A DNA stretch of 64,000 nt from Toxonevra muliebris (taxonomy: Eukaryota; Arthropoda; Insecta; Diptera; Pallopteridae): contig OY829328.1 of the NCBI GenBank assembly GCA_963691655.1, forward strand, positions 75,830,400 to 75,894,399, read 5' to 3'. The notes beneath the pieces were generated by a model. It saw nothing but the letters and a program-made list of their open reading frames with translations, did no database searches and had not been told where the DNA came from. This document shows, in pieces, positions 1-12,199 of this stretch (its first letter is position 1; each line of letters starts with the position of its first letter). The translations under genes and the position numbers were made by a program.

Positions 1-599
1 AATAAAAGTAAGTGAATTCTAAAATTGACAAAGATTGACACAGGAATAGGTTGCTGAAGAACTGGGTAAAAAAAAGGCAAAAATTATAAGATATCTTCCA
101 AATTCACGTCAAAATTTGTTGTTGTTGCTTTCCATGCCTTTTTTCATTTTTGGTTAGAGCCATTTTTTATTGGGGGGGGCGGGGGGGGGGGGGGAGGGAG
201 GTGAAGGTGCGAAAAAATATTTCAGATTGTCTAAGATTATCAAGCTCCCAAAGTGATAGATAAATGGCTATTTCTCGCTTACTCCTAAGTGATCCATTGG
301 GACTGTAGTCAGACTCAAGACCAACACATGGCCAATGAATCTTTCTAGTTGGTTCATCGGCAGTCTTATTACACAGTGCAAAACAAGTCATGATTCAACT
401 ATTCGGTGATAAGTAAATGAAAGTATTACCATAGCCGAATAAATCTCCCAGCGGGTTTTACAAGGTCGCGATTTGACAGCGGGTTGAAATTTTCAAATTT
501 TAGTCAAAAATCGCATTAAATAATATGAAAAATCATAAGAAAATCTACATTTAGGATGAAACTTTTGTTTGAGATCCATAATAAAATTTTACGGAAAAT
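1..599. other. Non-coding, with a G-run
   Basis: AT-rich sequence with one striking feature: bases 171-203 are almost all G (two long G runs broken by single C and A), which could fold as a quadruplex. No gene seen. Confidence 0.6.
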
Positions 600-1290
600 C
601 TTTCTTTAGAACTCTTTAACCCATTAACCCCAACCCATATGGATATTTTTGGTTGGTCCCTTTTAAGAATTTCTTAAAAAAGATGCAAAAATACACATAT
701 AAAGTATTCAAGGTCAAAGTATTCCAAAAAAAATACTCACGAACAATTTCACCAGGCGTCACTGAACACAAAAAACACCAACGGGTTAAAGGCAAGACGT
801 TTTCCCACACAATAAAACAAGGTTGAATTTTACACCTAACCTTTAACCCGTAGATGCTGCTTGGCTCCTACTGAAATTTTCGGCAAAATATTTTAAAGGA
901 TCACTTGAATACTTTTAAAATTTCTAAAAAGAGCCAAAAATATCCATATAGTGTATTCAAGCGTTAAAGTGTTCCACAAAAACATTAATGGAAAACTTCA
1001 AGATGGATCACTAAGGTTAAAAAACACTAACGGGTTAAAGGTAAGACGTTTCCCCTAACAACCAAATAAAGTTGGGTTTTACGCCTAACCTTTAACCTGT
1101 AGAAATTTCTTGTCTTGTATTTTAGCCTTTGGCCACCTTTTTTAATGGGACTTTTCTGGGATTACTTAAAAGAATGACCAGGAATAATCATATGAGTAGG
1201 AGTAAATGGGTTAAAGTGTTTCAAGAAAAGATTCATCGTAAAATTTTACAATGGATTCTCAAAGGAAACATTTTTTCAAAATATTTCTTT
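600..1290 (+). repeat. Tandem repeat of about 240 bp, two clear units and a decayed third
   Basis: AACGGGTTAAAGGCAAGACG (about 780) recurs as AACGGGTTAAAGGTAAGACG (about 1032). Both are followed by CCTAACCTTTAACC and preceded by similar AAAAATA(C/T)(C/A)CATAT and GTATTCAAG blocks. A third unit is suggested around 1160-1260 (GGGTTAAAGTGTTTCAAG). Confidence 0.65.
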
Positions 1291-1299
1291 CGACTTTTG

Positions 1300-2830
1300 G
1301 TTAAAATTTGAAAATTTTTCGGATATATACCGAAAAATGCTTTATGCTTTGTTTTGCGAGGGCACGGCCATGGCCACTTTCTAAAAACCGACAAAGCTCT
1401 GTCCAATCACTGCCACTAACATCCCGCTTTCACACACACATTTTCTTTGTTTTACTATGGTTCCCCAGTTACGTCATTTCAATAATTCGTTTTGTGTAGC
1501 AGATGCTCCGCCTACTAATCCACGCCCAACTATATTCTTTCAAAAAAATGACATAGACAAACAAATTTTCTATATGAAATTTTAGAGTTGTACAACAAAT
1601 GATTCCTAAAATATTCCATAATTAAGATTTAGGTTATATGGGAGGTGCCATGCCCCCTTTTCCATATTTACCCACCTTTTTCCTGTGGTGTGGCATTATC
1701 AACCATCATCCTTGTACCAAATCTTAATATTCTACTATGAATGATAGCGGAGATATGCCGAAATATGCATTACAGTTATATGGGAGGTGGAACGCCTACC
1801 GCCCCAAAACTATTTTTATATAGCTTGTGATATCCTACGGAGACAATGCAACAGACGCGAGCTCCTGAACTCGAAATGTATTTTTTCAACAATCCACTGA
1901 ACCACTGAAATTTAATAGGTCAAAAAAGTCGCGACCGTAGCAAAAACAAAAATTATTTTCATCGAAACAATAGCTACCAAAAAAGGAAAGCTATCAAACA
2001 TTAAAGCCACCACTTCACTTCACTTCATCTTCTCCGAATAAATGCCTGCTAATTAAAATTTCGCAAAGTAAAGAAAGGATAATAGGTTTTTAACCCTTTT
2101 CGATTTTGGCTTTCTATACCCTACACACCCTATAGCCTGTATACAGGCAATGCTGGGCAAAACTCAATTTTACTAATGGGTGAAATGCAATGACCAAAAA
2201 AATCAATTATCAATCACAAACTAATGACTAATTTTTATTAATCATTTAATCATTTCTCGTTGATGGCTAATAATTTTAGTTGTAATCGTGACTAAAATGA
2301 TTAATAAAATGTTTTGATACCTGGGTGAAAAAAAACGAAATCATATTTTTATTTTTCGAATCGCTTATATTTCCTACAGTGAAATTATTGAATTATGTAT
2401 ATATAACGAATGAATAAACATTAAAATCAAATCTTATCAAAACAGCGCTCCTGCACGTTTAAAGTCGATATATAAAACTACTTAATAAGTTTTAACTTAA
2501 AATTTTTCAAAACACTGCCAATATGATTAAAACTAATGAGTGAATGACTAAAGACTAAATCAGTTAGTGATGATTTTGATTAACTATTTAATCATGACTA
2601 AATTTAGTCATGTTTCATTAGTCATGATTAAAATTTTAGTTGACTAATTAGTTAATTGAAAAAATTAGTTGATTAAGCACTACTCTGTACATTGTTTTTT
2701 TTTCCAGTAACTGTTACTTGTGACGCCCATAATTAGGACGTTGTAGACACGCCTATTTATTTGGGGCCAAAGAGGATATGTAGGGTATTTAAATTTCGAT
2801 CGCATCCGAACTTAGTCTCCCTTTTCTTCT
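1300..2830. repeat. Degenerate dispersed repeat, interrupted by an AT-rich hAT-like element
   Basis: 1300-2150 has blocks such as TTATATGGGAGGTG (about 1635 and 1770) and GCCCCC, and 2700-2830 has GACGCCCATAATTAGGACG and GTAGGGTATTTAAATTTCG. In between, 2150-2695 is dense in TGATTAATCA and ACTAATTAGT words. Its ends (ATGCTGGGCAAAACTC, and inverted AGTGCTTAATCAACT) look like decayed inverted termini. Class uncertain. Confidence 0.4.
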
Positions 2831-4560
2831 TATTTCTTGTTGTTGGTTTAAAGTAAAATAAAATGGAAACAACGTTGGTAGCCATCATTGATGGAGTATG
2901 AATGGTGTAAAATAGCCAAGGGGTTGCAATTGCGACAAAAGCAATTGAAACAGTAAGTATATAAATGAAATCGTTGTAAAAGAAATACTTAAGCCAACAA
3001 GCCCATAGCTAAATAAGCAGCTAGCTACTCATTAACATCAACTGAATGTAGTTGTTATTATTTCTTTATTGTAGTCTTCTATTTGAACCCACGAAAGCGT
3101 GAAATGAGTTTTATATGGTAGGCAAAAATTAAGCATGAACTTTTTATTGGCTGCTGCTGGTGTTTTTCTATTTGAAACAAAAAAGTTATGAGTTAATATT
3201 ATAAAAAATTATATTTGTCTATATTTTAAAGTTTCCTAGCACTTTCTCAATTAATCCTGTCGGGTCATTGGTCACCGGTGACCCAAAATACGATTTCAGT
3301 TTATAAAAAAAAAAAAACTGTTGAATCGATTTTAATAAATTTAAACTTGGTAAAATAAAAACTTAAGTTATTATTAAAACGAATTTGATGTCACCAGAGT
3401 AATCTAAAATAAAAAACAAATTTTTTTTTTTCACCAATTTTCAATCGCTCACAATTTTTACAAAATTTTACCAAATACGCCAAATTTTTATTATGTTGTG
3501 GGAAAAACTTTTTACTCAAACAAAATTTCACATATTTTTAAATTTTATATTTTAGAAATTCAAGTTTTACTATGGGTCAACGGTGACCCTAAGAACTTCG
3601 TTACTTTGACTCAATTGCATGTAACTTTTACATTTATCCATTGATTTTTATCTTTTATTGCTTATTTTTTTGTAAAAGCACAGGCTGTTAGCAAAAATTT
3701 AAAACAGAGTAGATTGTTACGTTTTCGTAATGTTATTTGTAATACAAAATTTTTTTTTTTTTCAAGTAAAGCGGTATATTATTTGCTATCCTGCCTACTT
3801 AAGTATTAAATTTTTAAATTTATGTAAATAGTACCTCTAAATTAAATTAGAAATAAATTATAAGTTAATAAAGCATAAATATGAGAGAACGACAAAACTA
3901 TTAAGCTCCTACTTAAGCAACTACGAAACTAAGACAATGACATTGTTATCAATTTCCTTCTACAACAAAACTAATACAACGACATTAATGATGTCCTGTT
4001 CTAACTCGTGTTATTTCCTTATAGTAATGAATAGTTTACTACTTCCTCTTCGCCTCTCCCTCCCTTACGCTCTGCCTACCGAGTAGCTCACTCCTCTTCA
4101 ATGCTCATTGAATGCCTTAATATTCTATCTACTGCTCATTTATGTTTCTCTTCATGTTGCACCTCCAATTCAAGCAATATTATTATTATTATTATTGTCA
4201 TTCAAAAAACAAACACTTACACCAACCAAACCATCAACTAGCCTTGCAAGCAACTACGTACCGGTAGTAGCTTAATGCTCTCAATAGGTGGTCTCTGGTC
4301 TCCCTGGCGGTTTGGCTGACTGCTGATAATAATCAAACACACTTAACCAAAGAACTTTGGTAATAAAATTTGTCTAAAGTGATTTCAAAACATTAAATTT
4401 AAGATTTTGTAATATTCTGAAGTAGGGGGAAAAAAAACTTCATTATGTACTTATGTGCATTAAGGAGCCTTACGAAAACAAAAAGTTGTTGCTACCCCTC
4501 TTGAAAATTAACCATAGAAAAAATCTTCAAAATCTGATAATAACCACGTCCATGTATTAT
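2831..4560. other. Non-coding, AT-rich
   Basis: Apart from the possible foldback at 3247-3600, this holds homopolymer A/T runs, a short (TTA)n near 4180 and no supported frame. Confidence 0.5.
3247..3600. repeat. Possible foldback element carrying GGTCACCGGTGACC palindromes
   Basis: GGTCACCGGTGACC at 3270-3283 and a near copy GGGTCAACGGTGACCC at 3574-3589 bracket AT-rich sequence. TTAATCC precedes the first. The same 16-base palindrome occurs at 57111-57126. No coding capacity. Confidence 0.4.
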
Positions 4561-4660
4561 TTAGGTTAGATTAGGTTAGGTTAGGTTAGGTTAGGTTAGG
4601 TTGGGTTAGGTTAGGTTAGGTTAGGTTAGGAGGTTAGGTTAGGTTAGGTTATGTTAGGTT
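4561..4660 (+). repeat. (TTAGG)n array upstream of LINE copy 1
   Basis: About 20 units of TTAGG with a few variants (TTAGA, TTGGG, AGG and TTATG insertions), ending directly at the truncated 5' end of the LINE. TTAGG is the ancestral insect telomere repeat, but Diptera have lost telomerase-based telomeres. Here it more probably represents the repeat tail of another retroelement. Confidence 0.85.
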
Positions 4661-4661
4661 A

Positions 4662-5642
4662 CGACATCGCGATAGTGGCAGTAGCCAAACACCTGGACAG
4701 GTCTACAGGCTATATGTAACGATGTCATCTCAAGAGTGAGAAGAGCAGAAGACGGAAGTCGTGGTATTGAGTACCAGAAGAGCACGTGCAGAGCTGGTCA
4801 TCACGGTTGGTGATCATAACATCATCTCGTGTCCACACATTAAGTACTTAGGAGTACTTATAGATTCTAGAATGACGTTCAAGGATCACCTGAAAGCTGC
4901 TAGTGGAAAAGCAGCACGAATAAACAGCGCATTAACACGCATCATGCCGAATATAGGAGGCCCGCGTGAGGGCAGGCGCCGGCTGCTTTCAACGGTTACT
5001 ACGTCAGTAATCTTGTATGCAGCACCTATCTGGGCGGACAGCAAGAAAATATACCAGAAAGATATTCGTGCGATATATAGGCTCAGTGCCCTGAGGGTTG
5101 CTAGCGCACATCGCACAGTATCGGACGATGCTATTTGTGTAATAGCAAGTAAGGTGCCCATAGATTTACAGGCACAAGAGATGAAGCGGTTATATGGCCG
5201 TGACACAAAATCAACCGAAGCCATAAGAAGAGAAGAAAGACAGCGTACCATCATGGAATTGCAGCGAAGATGGTAGTCATCCGAGAAGGGTCGATGGAGA
5301 ACCCCCTACAGAAAGGAATCTGACGACACAGATGTGTAACACAGCGGAAATGCAGCATGCAAAGTAGGTGCAGATATGATGCAGAACGTGAGCGCACGGC
5401 AAACACTACAAATACGGAGCCAGATATCGTCAATCGACGATAAAACCAAACAGAATTGGACAGAAATCAATACTGACGATTGAGCACTAAGCTCATTACG
5501 GCCTTCCGACGTAATACCTAACGGTGGTTCCGGGAGGAATATCCGTACGGACGAGAGGTAGTTTTAGCGTGAGAATGTCACGCACTGACTGGGTGGCTTT
5601 TTATGCTTTCCTCCTCGTTAAAAAAAAAAAAAAAAAAAAAAA
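4662..5642 (+). mobile_element. R1-like non-LTR retrotransposon (LINE), copy 1, 5'-truncated
   Basis: Begins inside the reverse transcriptase active-site region (DIAIVA of YADDIAIVA) and runs to a poly(A) tract at 5620-5642. Frame 4761-5276 encodes the RT end and thumb, with KYLGVLIDSRMTFKDHL and the downstream YGRDTKSTEAIRREERQR block. Compared with copy 2 it lacks about 30 bases near 4747 and about 215 bases at about 5297 (junction in GATGGA), which removes the C-terminal Cys-rich tail. The 3' UTR (about 5300-5619) matches copies 2 and 3. (TTAGG)n lies on both sides. Confidence 0.85.
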
Positions 5643-5700
5643 GGTTAGGTTAGATTGGGTTAGGTTGGGTTAGGTTAGGTTAGATAAGGTTAGGTTGGAG
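5643..5700 (+). repeat. (TTAGG)n remnant downstream of LINE copy 1
   Basis: Starts directly after the poly(A) tract. TTAGG-type units with TTGGG and ATAAGG variants continue to GGTTGGAGTGGC. Read on minus this is GCCACTCCAACC followed by (TAACC)n, the same arrangement as at 36689-36725. Confidence 0.8.
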
Positions 5701-6600
5701 TGGCAGCCTTTCACTTGAAAGCACACTTAACCACATATTTGGTTCATTGTGATACCACAGTCCGGCGCGACTTTCCCATTTAAGAGTGGAGAACCATGAG
5801 GATTCCATAATGAATCTGGCTATATCAAATCGTGATGCTGATGGAGTTTCGGGTAAGGTTGAGTAACTGTCTAGTCCGCCTATTGTCCATAGTGGTCCAT
5901 GCTACCCTGGTAACACCACAAGTATGCTCCGCTATCCAGGCTCTTTTTAATAGACGTAAAAGGGACACCAATGGTACAGGAAGGTGATATATCGGTAAGC
6001 TGCGACCATTGTTTAGTTAACTCGTCGGCAACGTTTTGTTGTGCTCATTAAAGCGTCGACTTGTCTCTTTCGGACAGTTAAAAAGAGTCGAGGGCTTTTA
6101 GCATATTTAGGATTCTGAAGGCGTACCTTCTCATCCTATACGCCTGCGTAGATTCCGTAATGTGCGGAGCACTAGGATTTACACTGGTGACGGTCGAGGA
6201 CGGCTTAGTTGCTAAAACCTTAGCCGCCTCAGACAGGCGAGCAGGAGAGAGCGCAACAGTAGTACCTGACACAGCCGGGGTACTTAGGGAGCGAGAAGAT
6301 GATCTGGCAGAAGAGGCGTCAGATGCTGAGGGTGAAGAACTGTTGGCTGCCAATTGCCTTAGCAAACGTTTGGGCTTTGTGTTTTATTGTTTGTATATTT
6401 GTTTGTTAGGCATCATTGTTATTGGGTCCCCATTCATAGCCGCGATCTTAGTCCGATATATGCAGTCACTTTTAATGGTCCTATGGTTATCTACGCTGAC
6501 GCAGGTAGGCCATGCGAGGGTTGGTACGAGTCCTTATGAGAATAAGTACTCAGAGCCAGAACGATGCTAAATGGGAGTTTGTCTCAATCAAACCTACACC
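5690..6600 (-). mobile_element. Probable retroelement 3' region, minus strand
   Basis: The minus strand ends in GTGGTATCACAATG...GCCACTCCAACC plus a (TAACC)n tail, shared with 36689-36790. Further in, 6078-6365 (minus) encodes a Ser/Ala-rich segment followed by RRYAFRILNMLKALDSF, continuing past its start codon into a Lys/Arg-rich region, like a LINE ORF1 (gag-like) fragment. No catalytic motif is visible. A plus-strand frame at 6160-6570 is judged a shadow. Confidence 0.35.
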
Positions 6601-8449
6601 ACCAACTTAATGACGTCGGACCTCGAATGTACTATGAGGCCTGCCAAAGTTTTAACGGGACGTAGACCATTGTGACCATAAACTGAAGATATTCACATAA
6701 GGTTCCACACGGATGCTATAAGGTCTAGAAGCTACAACCACCACCAGCCCAAAGCAATCAAAAATAAAATAGGAATCAAGAGTGGTCCGCGGAAAGAAAG
6801 GGTCGTTCCGTTCGGTACCAGACATCCCCATCAGGTGACACGTCAAAGTACCGGAGATAGTTTTATTTAAGAGGGTTTTTCTCCCTCCGCTTGATCTATT
6901 TTATTCAGTTTCATATCAGACATCTGGTGTGCCCTTTTATAATATAGTAGGTTACGCCAGCTGGCTGACATGCAACCGTTACCAGTTGCCACCACGAGGA
7001 GGTGATAGACCACACTACCATCAGATCACTCAATTACGGCATATATCAAAATACATGTTAGTCTCTTTGAGTGACTGACGGCTTGGTAGAAGATTTAATT
7101 TAATAGTAGGTTATTTAAAGTTCGACTTTGCCCTTCCATAACTTACCATCTTCTTTGATTTTTATTTTCTTTTTTTTTTATGCTGCCACGCAGTTTCTCT
7201 CATTAAATGTCAACATTGATTTCATTTTTTATTTTTTGCCTTACATATTTCAATTAATGCTTTGCTAATACTTCCACTTCCGGTATGCTGACACACACAC
7301 ATACAGACATACATTCACCGACATGATGATAATACTCATATACTTTATGTTTTTCTTTTACATATACCTTATAAATTTATTTCTACTTCTACAACATCTT
7401 CAAAAGAAGAACCCTCAAGTAATATTTTTGTTTTTTTTATTACCCACATTCAACGCTCAATAACTTCAGCTGCCTTACTTACCACCCACGCCTGCTGCTG
7501 GTTTTTCGTAGTAAGTAGAGACAGACACAGGAAGAGAGAACAAAAAAAAAAAAAGTCAATTAGCCATGCTCTTGAGCTTGTGGTGATGTTGTTTTCGTAA
7601 TTTTTCCTTCGTCTTCTCATCATCACAAATTTTTGTAGTATTTACTTTACAATTTTAAAGATACATAACCAAAAATATTTCTACATATCTATGAAGGAGA
7701 ATAAGATGAAAACCAAAACAACGAATAGCAACAGCCTTCCATTTCACTCCTCCACCTTCTCACGCTTCCCACAAAAAAAAACAAAAACAAAAAACGACTT
7801 TGCCTTACAAGTCGAAAATATCAGAAGATTAAATTTAACAAGGTTGCAAAGTCTTTTGGTGGTTTTGACGCTTTTGTTTATGTATGTAGCTTTTAAAATT
7901 GGTAATGCTTCTTCTTCTTCTTTTACCAGTACTTCTTCAAAGCTTATATTTCTTTAGCTTCTTTTCTTCTTCTTCGTCATCTTGTGTGCTCTTTTGTTAT
8001 ATTGTGGTAAGCACTAGCGTATCCAGAGAAAGTGAAAGCGAGGGATCGACCCTTTTTAAAAGGTCCTTTTAAATGAATATTAACAATCATAATGAACGAG
8101 GCATTTAATTGTGGAATTGGGGTTATTCCTAACCGTTCTTGCCTTTTGTATCTGCCATTACCGTTGGCAGTATTCCTGCATACTACTCCTTATATTAAGC
8201 TTGAAAAGTTAGTTGTAGTCTACATTTAGTGAACTCATCCAGTATGCAAATGACTCCAAAGTAGATATCCTAACTGATTCTAGCACTTTCGGTGGACCGA
8301 TTATCCCCAACTGTAGAGTCAAACTAGGCTTTAACATTTTTCTTCTTTTTTTTTTTGTTGGAACTGTAAAAGAAGTATTCAAGAATACAGCACTTAGACA
8401 AGTTTTACGTCCATTGTGCTATATCCTGTGTTCTATTCTTCTATTCTTT
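6601..8449. other. Non-coding region
   Basis: 6600-7110 looks like older repeat sequence of mixed origin (GC higher than flanks, short unsupported frames). 7110-8030 is AT-rich with A runs and TTC runs. 8030-8450 may belong to the 3' UTR of the LINE at 8450-10990. No gene recognised. Confidence 0.4.
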
Positions 8450-10990
8450 GAATCTACCAGAGCTCAGGTGTTCGTGACTCAACACTCCAGTGCCAAATAT
8501 GCTAACTCTGGTTAGACAGAAAGTGGGACAGACACTAAGAAAGTGGTCTCTTCCCATTCTTCCTCCAAAACACAGGGAGCTTAGAAGACACTAGCTCTAG
8601 ACAATCATATTCAAATATTTGGCCCATGACTAGGGACCTGTGTATAATCCCACCTGCTACCTGCAGCACTTTCTGTTCAGTAATAACAGAAAGTCTGTTA
8701 GACGCTTCGAGATAACAAGTTACATGGTCTTTGTCTGTCTAAAGCAACTCAGCTCCACCCATTGTCTTGATAGCTGTAGACCACAAAGAGAGTGCAGGTT
8801 CCGGGCTCAAGAAACCAGTTTCTGAACCATTTTTGGCCTGGAAGGTCAGCAGATTCATTTCCTGAAATTCCTGAGTTTCCAGAAACCCATATCAATAGCA
8901 GGCTATTGTGTTTCCTAACACAATCAAGCCTGGATTTACAATACATAACCAGTTTAGATGCGGTTAAAGGATTAAGCAAGGATTTAAGCGCTGCCTGACT
9001 GTCACTAAATACACAGATACTCCTTTCTCTCCAGTCATTATCAATAATATGGTCCATTGCCTTGATGATTGCAAAAATTTCTGCTTGAAAAAAAGAAAAC
9101 CATACAACCCAAGAAAGAAGTGAAGGGGCACTCTATAATTTTCACTGAAGACCCCAGAACCCGAATCGTATTCTGTTTTGGAGCCATCAGTGAATCAACT
9201 CCCGGCTCAGATCCCGACAAAAACCAAATTTAGGCCTCTGGAATTTGTATTGGATGGCATTGATAGAACTGTTAGATCCAAATCAGTATCTTCAACAATC
9301 TCACCATTATCCCAGATGGTGTCATGCCAATACCCATTCCGTTTGAGCCTACAAATGGCTTTGACAGCTTCTCCTTTAGCAAAAATATCAGGGGGTGGTA
9401 AGTTGAGCAGATCATCCAAGAATGTAGCCAGATGTTGTCGGAAAAGCTCCTGTACAACAAATGGCCACAGTCCTTTGAAGTCTGGCAAGAGCTGTGAACA
9501 TTAAGTCTGCTCCACCAGACTATGGATGCATAGGTGATGATGGGCCTAGTCATAGTTTTAGAAAGCCATAAGACTTTATAAGGTGATAGACCCCATGTTT
9601 TACCAAAAAGCTACCAGTGCCTTGGATACCTTTAGCTCAACATGAGAATGCCATAGAAGTTTGGTACCTAGAATAGCTCTTAGATATTTTACTTCATGGG
9701 ATTGCTGAATAGTGATTCCTCTGAGTACTGTGAGTAAAATGAGACCATCAATTTTCCTTCTCCTGGTGTAAGGAATAACATCAGTTTTAAGAGGGTTAAC
9801 CTTTAGCTTGTTTGAGCAACATCAAGCTTCAAATCATATTCAGGGCAGTTTGGGCCTTCCTACATAAAAATAAACCAGACCGATTGGCTAATGATTAAGC
9901 AGGCAACGTCATCGGCATAGGCCTGTGTGTAGATACCCGACTCATTTAGGGAAACAAGCAGAGAGTCAACCAGCAGACACTACAGCTGTGAAAGTACGCT
10001 TCCTTGGGGACATCCTCTATTCACGCCACAAGTCACGGATTGACCACAATCAGCTTGAACCATCATAAGTCTATGTAACTGCATTGAGCGTATCCAGTTA
10101 ACAAGGACCGGATCCACTCCATGCTGATCTGCTGCATTGCACATACCGTCATAAATCGCGTTGTCAAAAGCTCCCTCAATATCAACAAAAATACCAATAG
10201 TGTATTCTTTCTTGTTAAGTGCCAGCTCAATCCGACCTACCAGATTTTACAGGGCCATCTCACAAGATTTTTCACATTGGTAAGCATGCTGAAATGAAGA
10301 GAGAGGATGTAAAAATAACGACTCACTATGGATGCGGTGCTCAACACAGCGCTCAAGACATTTTAGTAGGAAAGACATCATACTAATTGGTCTAAAGCTT
10401 TTGGGATTGGTATAGTTATCCTTTCCAATTTTTGGAATGAAAACAACTTTTACCAACCTCCATTGTTGAGGTATGTGAGCGAAAGCCATACTCTCTTTTA
10501 AAGCAACTGGTAGTATACCATAGAGACCCGGCGACTGGAAGCGGCCAAAGGAAGCAATAGCAAACCTAATTGCAACTTCATTCGCCACTGTCCTGGCAAC
10601 CCACCAATTACGCTAAGAAACTGTTGAACTAATCCTCCCTACTTTCGGAAAAGTTGGCTGTTGAACAACAGAGACCGGATTGCCCGGAAAGTGAGATTCA
10701 ATCATTAAGCTGATCATCTCACTTTTTGATTCCGTGAAAGTGGGATCAGATTTTTTGAGTGAACACAGTCGGTTGGCTTGACCCGTTTTAAGGATTATCA
10801 CTGACCTAGCTGTTTCAGATATGGTTTCATTACTTCTGCAGAAATTTCTAAAGAAAGCCCTTTTCGAATTTCGGATTAGCTTTTTTAATTCCTAAAACAC
10901 TAAGTAAATCTATTCATCAAGAGAAGCAGAAAATTGTCATTCTTGGACCCTGAACCCTTTTATAGCTGTCGAAAGATGTAGATACTGAGG
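8450..10990 (-). mobile_element. LINE with RNase H domain (I/LOA-type), decayed
   Basis: Read on minus. The pre-RT linker with MIESHFPG is at 10613-10801. RT start follows at 10247-10588 (KVVFIPKIGK, SFRPISMMSFLLKCLE). The palm is broken across 9700-10250, with AYADDVAC near 9900-9925. A thumb-like region lies at 9207-9553 (MTRPIITYASIVWW). RNase H is at 8749-9057 (ICVFSDSQAALKSL, WVSGNSGISGNESADL). The C-terminal tail runs to about 8450. The domain order RT then RNase H fits I/LOA-type LINEs and differs from the R1-like copies, which have none. Stops and shifts are frequent. Confidence 0.8.
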
Positions 10991-11019
10991 ATATTCAATG
11001 TAAACCAGTTTTAGCTTAA

Positions 11020-11503
11020 CTCTTTCATACCCAATGTTGCGTATATGCAACATTCACTTTTTTTTGCCATAAATAAAGTGTTTAAAAAATTTTACTATTA
11101 ACGCTATATGCATTCGGTTCTGTTAGGTATTCTTCATGTTTACTCATTGCCGAACAATTTGAATTTCCTTCTTAAGTAATTTTTTTTAATATTTTGTCTT
11201 TAAAGTCCAGCAAAAAATCTAAGATTTTACTAAAAACCTTTGCACTATTTTTTGAAAAAAATAAAATGCGTTTAATTATTACTAAGCGGAAATTTTCTTT
11301 GTCAAATATGTACATTTATAAAAGATAAGAGAATATGAAAATGAAAAAAATTGGAGGAATCGTATTATCCAGAGCTTTTTTTTAACCTTTATTAAAAGAC
11401 AAAGAAATCAATATAGAAACATGAAATTTGGTGTCATAATTGTGGCAGATCTACACAACAAAATGTTTTTATCAAACCCCATTATAATACGGGCGTCAAA
11501 GGG
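11020..11503. mobile_element. TTAA-flanked MITE (piggyBac-type)
   Basis: TTAA at 11016-11019 and 11504-11507. The termini CTCTTTCATACCC and (reverse complement of the right end) CCCTTTGACGCCC match at most positions. 484 bp, non-coding, AT-rich, with a subterminal palindrome near 11034-11055 (AATGTTGCG...GCAACATT). It lies just beyond the 5' end of the 8.4-11 kb LINE. Confidence 0.65.
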
Positions 11504-11507
11504 TTAA

Positions 11508-12197
11508 TTCGCATTGTCTGGGGATGATAAAAAAAAATTTCTTTAAAAAAAAAATCGGCGTTCCCGGGTCATTGTTTCCTTAACTGGATTAGTACTAAGC
11601 AGATCATACTTCTCCCATTTCCCCATTCACTGAACCCCTTCCCCCCTTGCTTGCGCTAGTGATAGTATGTATTTATATGAGGGTAACACAAAAAGTAAAT
11701 AAAGATTCTTTTTATTTTTTTGGTACTCTTTAAAGGCAATCATCACCAATGTTAAGCAGGATTTCGGTATTTAAGTTTTCAATGTTTTTTAACGTTGGTT
11801 GCGAGCCGTCAAAAATTGGTCTGTTGGCAATTTATCTGACTTAAGGGTGATTAAGACATTCCTTATTATTGTTGCCTTTTCCCCATTTCCCCCTTTTTTC
11901 TTTAGTATAGTTGTTGTAGTTATTATTGTTGTTGCTTTTTTGTTAAATAATTTTATAAAAGCTTTCGTGATTAATGTCTGCGGATATGTGGTTGAGCAGC
12001 ATCGAAATGAATTCATTGTTCACATCTGCAACGGTTTTTTGGAAATTAATAAGTCTGAAATTGTGCAAGCAATTATTAGGTGGGAATAAAAGAAAATGGA
12101 AAGAGTATGCCATGGCTCTGTGTCCCACATAGGGTTAGAAAGCATCAAGAAAATCCAACACAACAAATTCATGGCATATTAATTTTTCGGATTTGTA
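11508..12197. other. Non-coding, no gene seen
   Basis: Short overlapping frames on both strands at 11789-12128 lack any family resemblance. The sequence includes T-rich and TTG-rich simple stretches. Confidence 0.5.
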
Positions 12198-12199
12198 TA

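Noticed and set aside
4561..4660. Genuine telomere
   Set aside because: Flies lack TTAGG telomeres. The array is short, interrupted and internal, and the same units form the tail of a retroelement at 36.7 kb.
6160..6570. 136-residue plus-strand frame with an acidic N-terminus
   Set aside because: The opposite strand gives a more protein-like LINE-type segment, and the C-terminal half of this frame is low-complexity hydrophobic.
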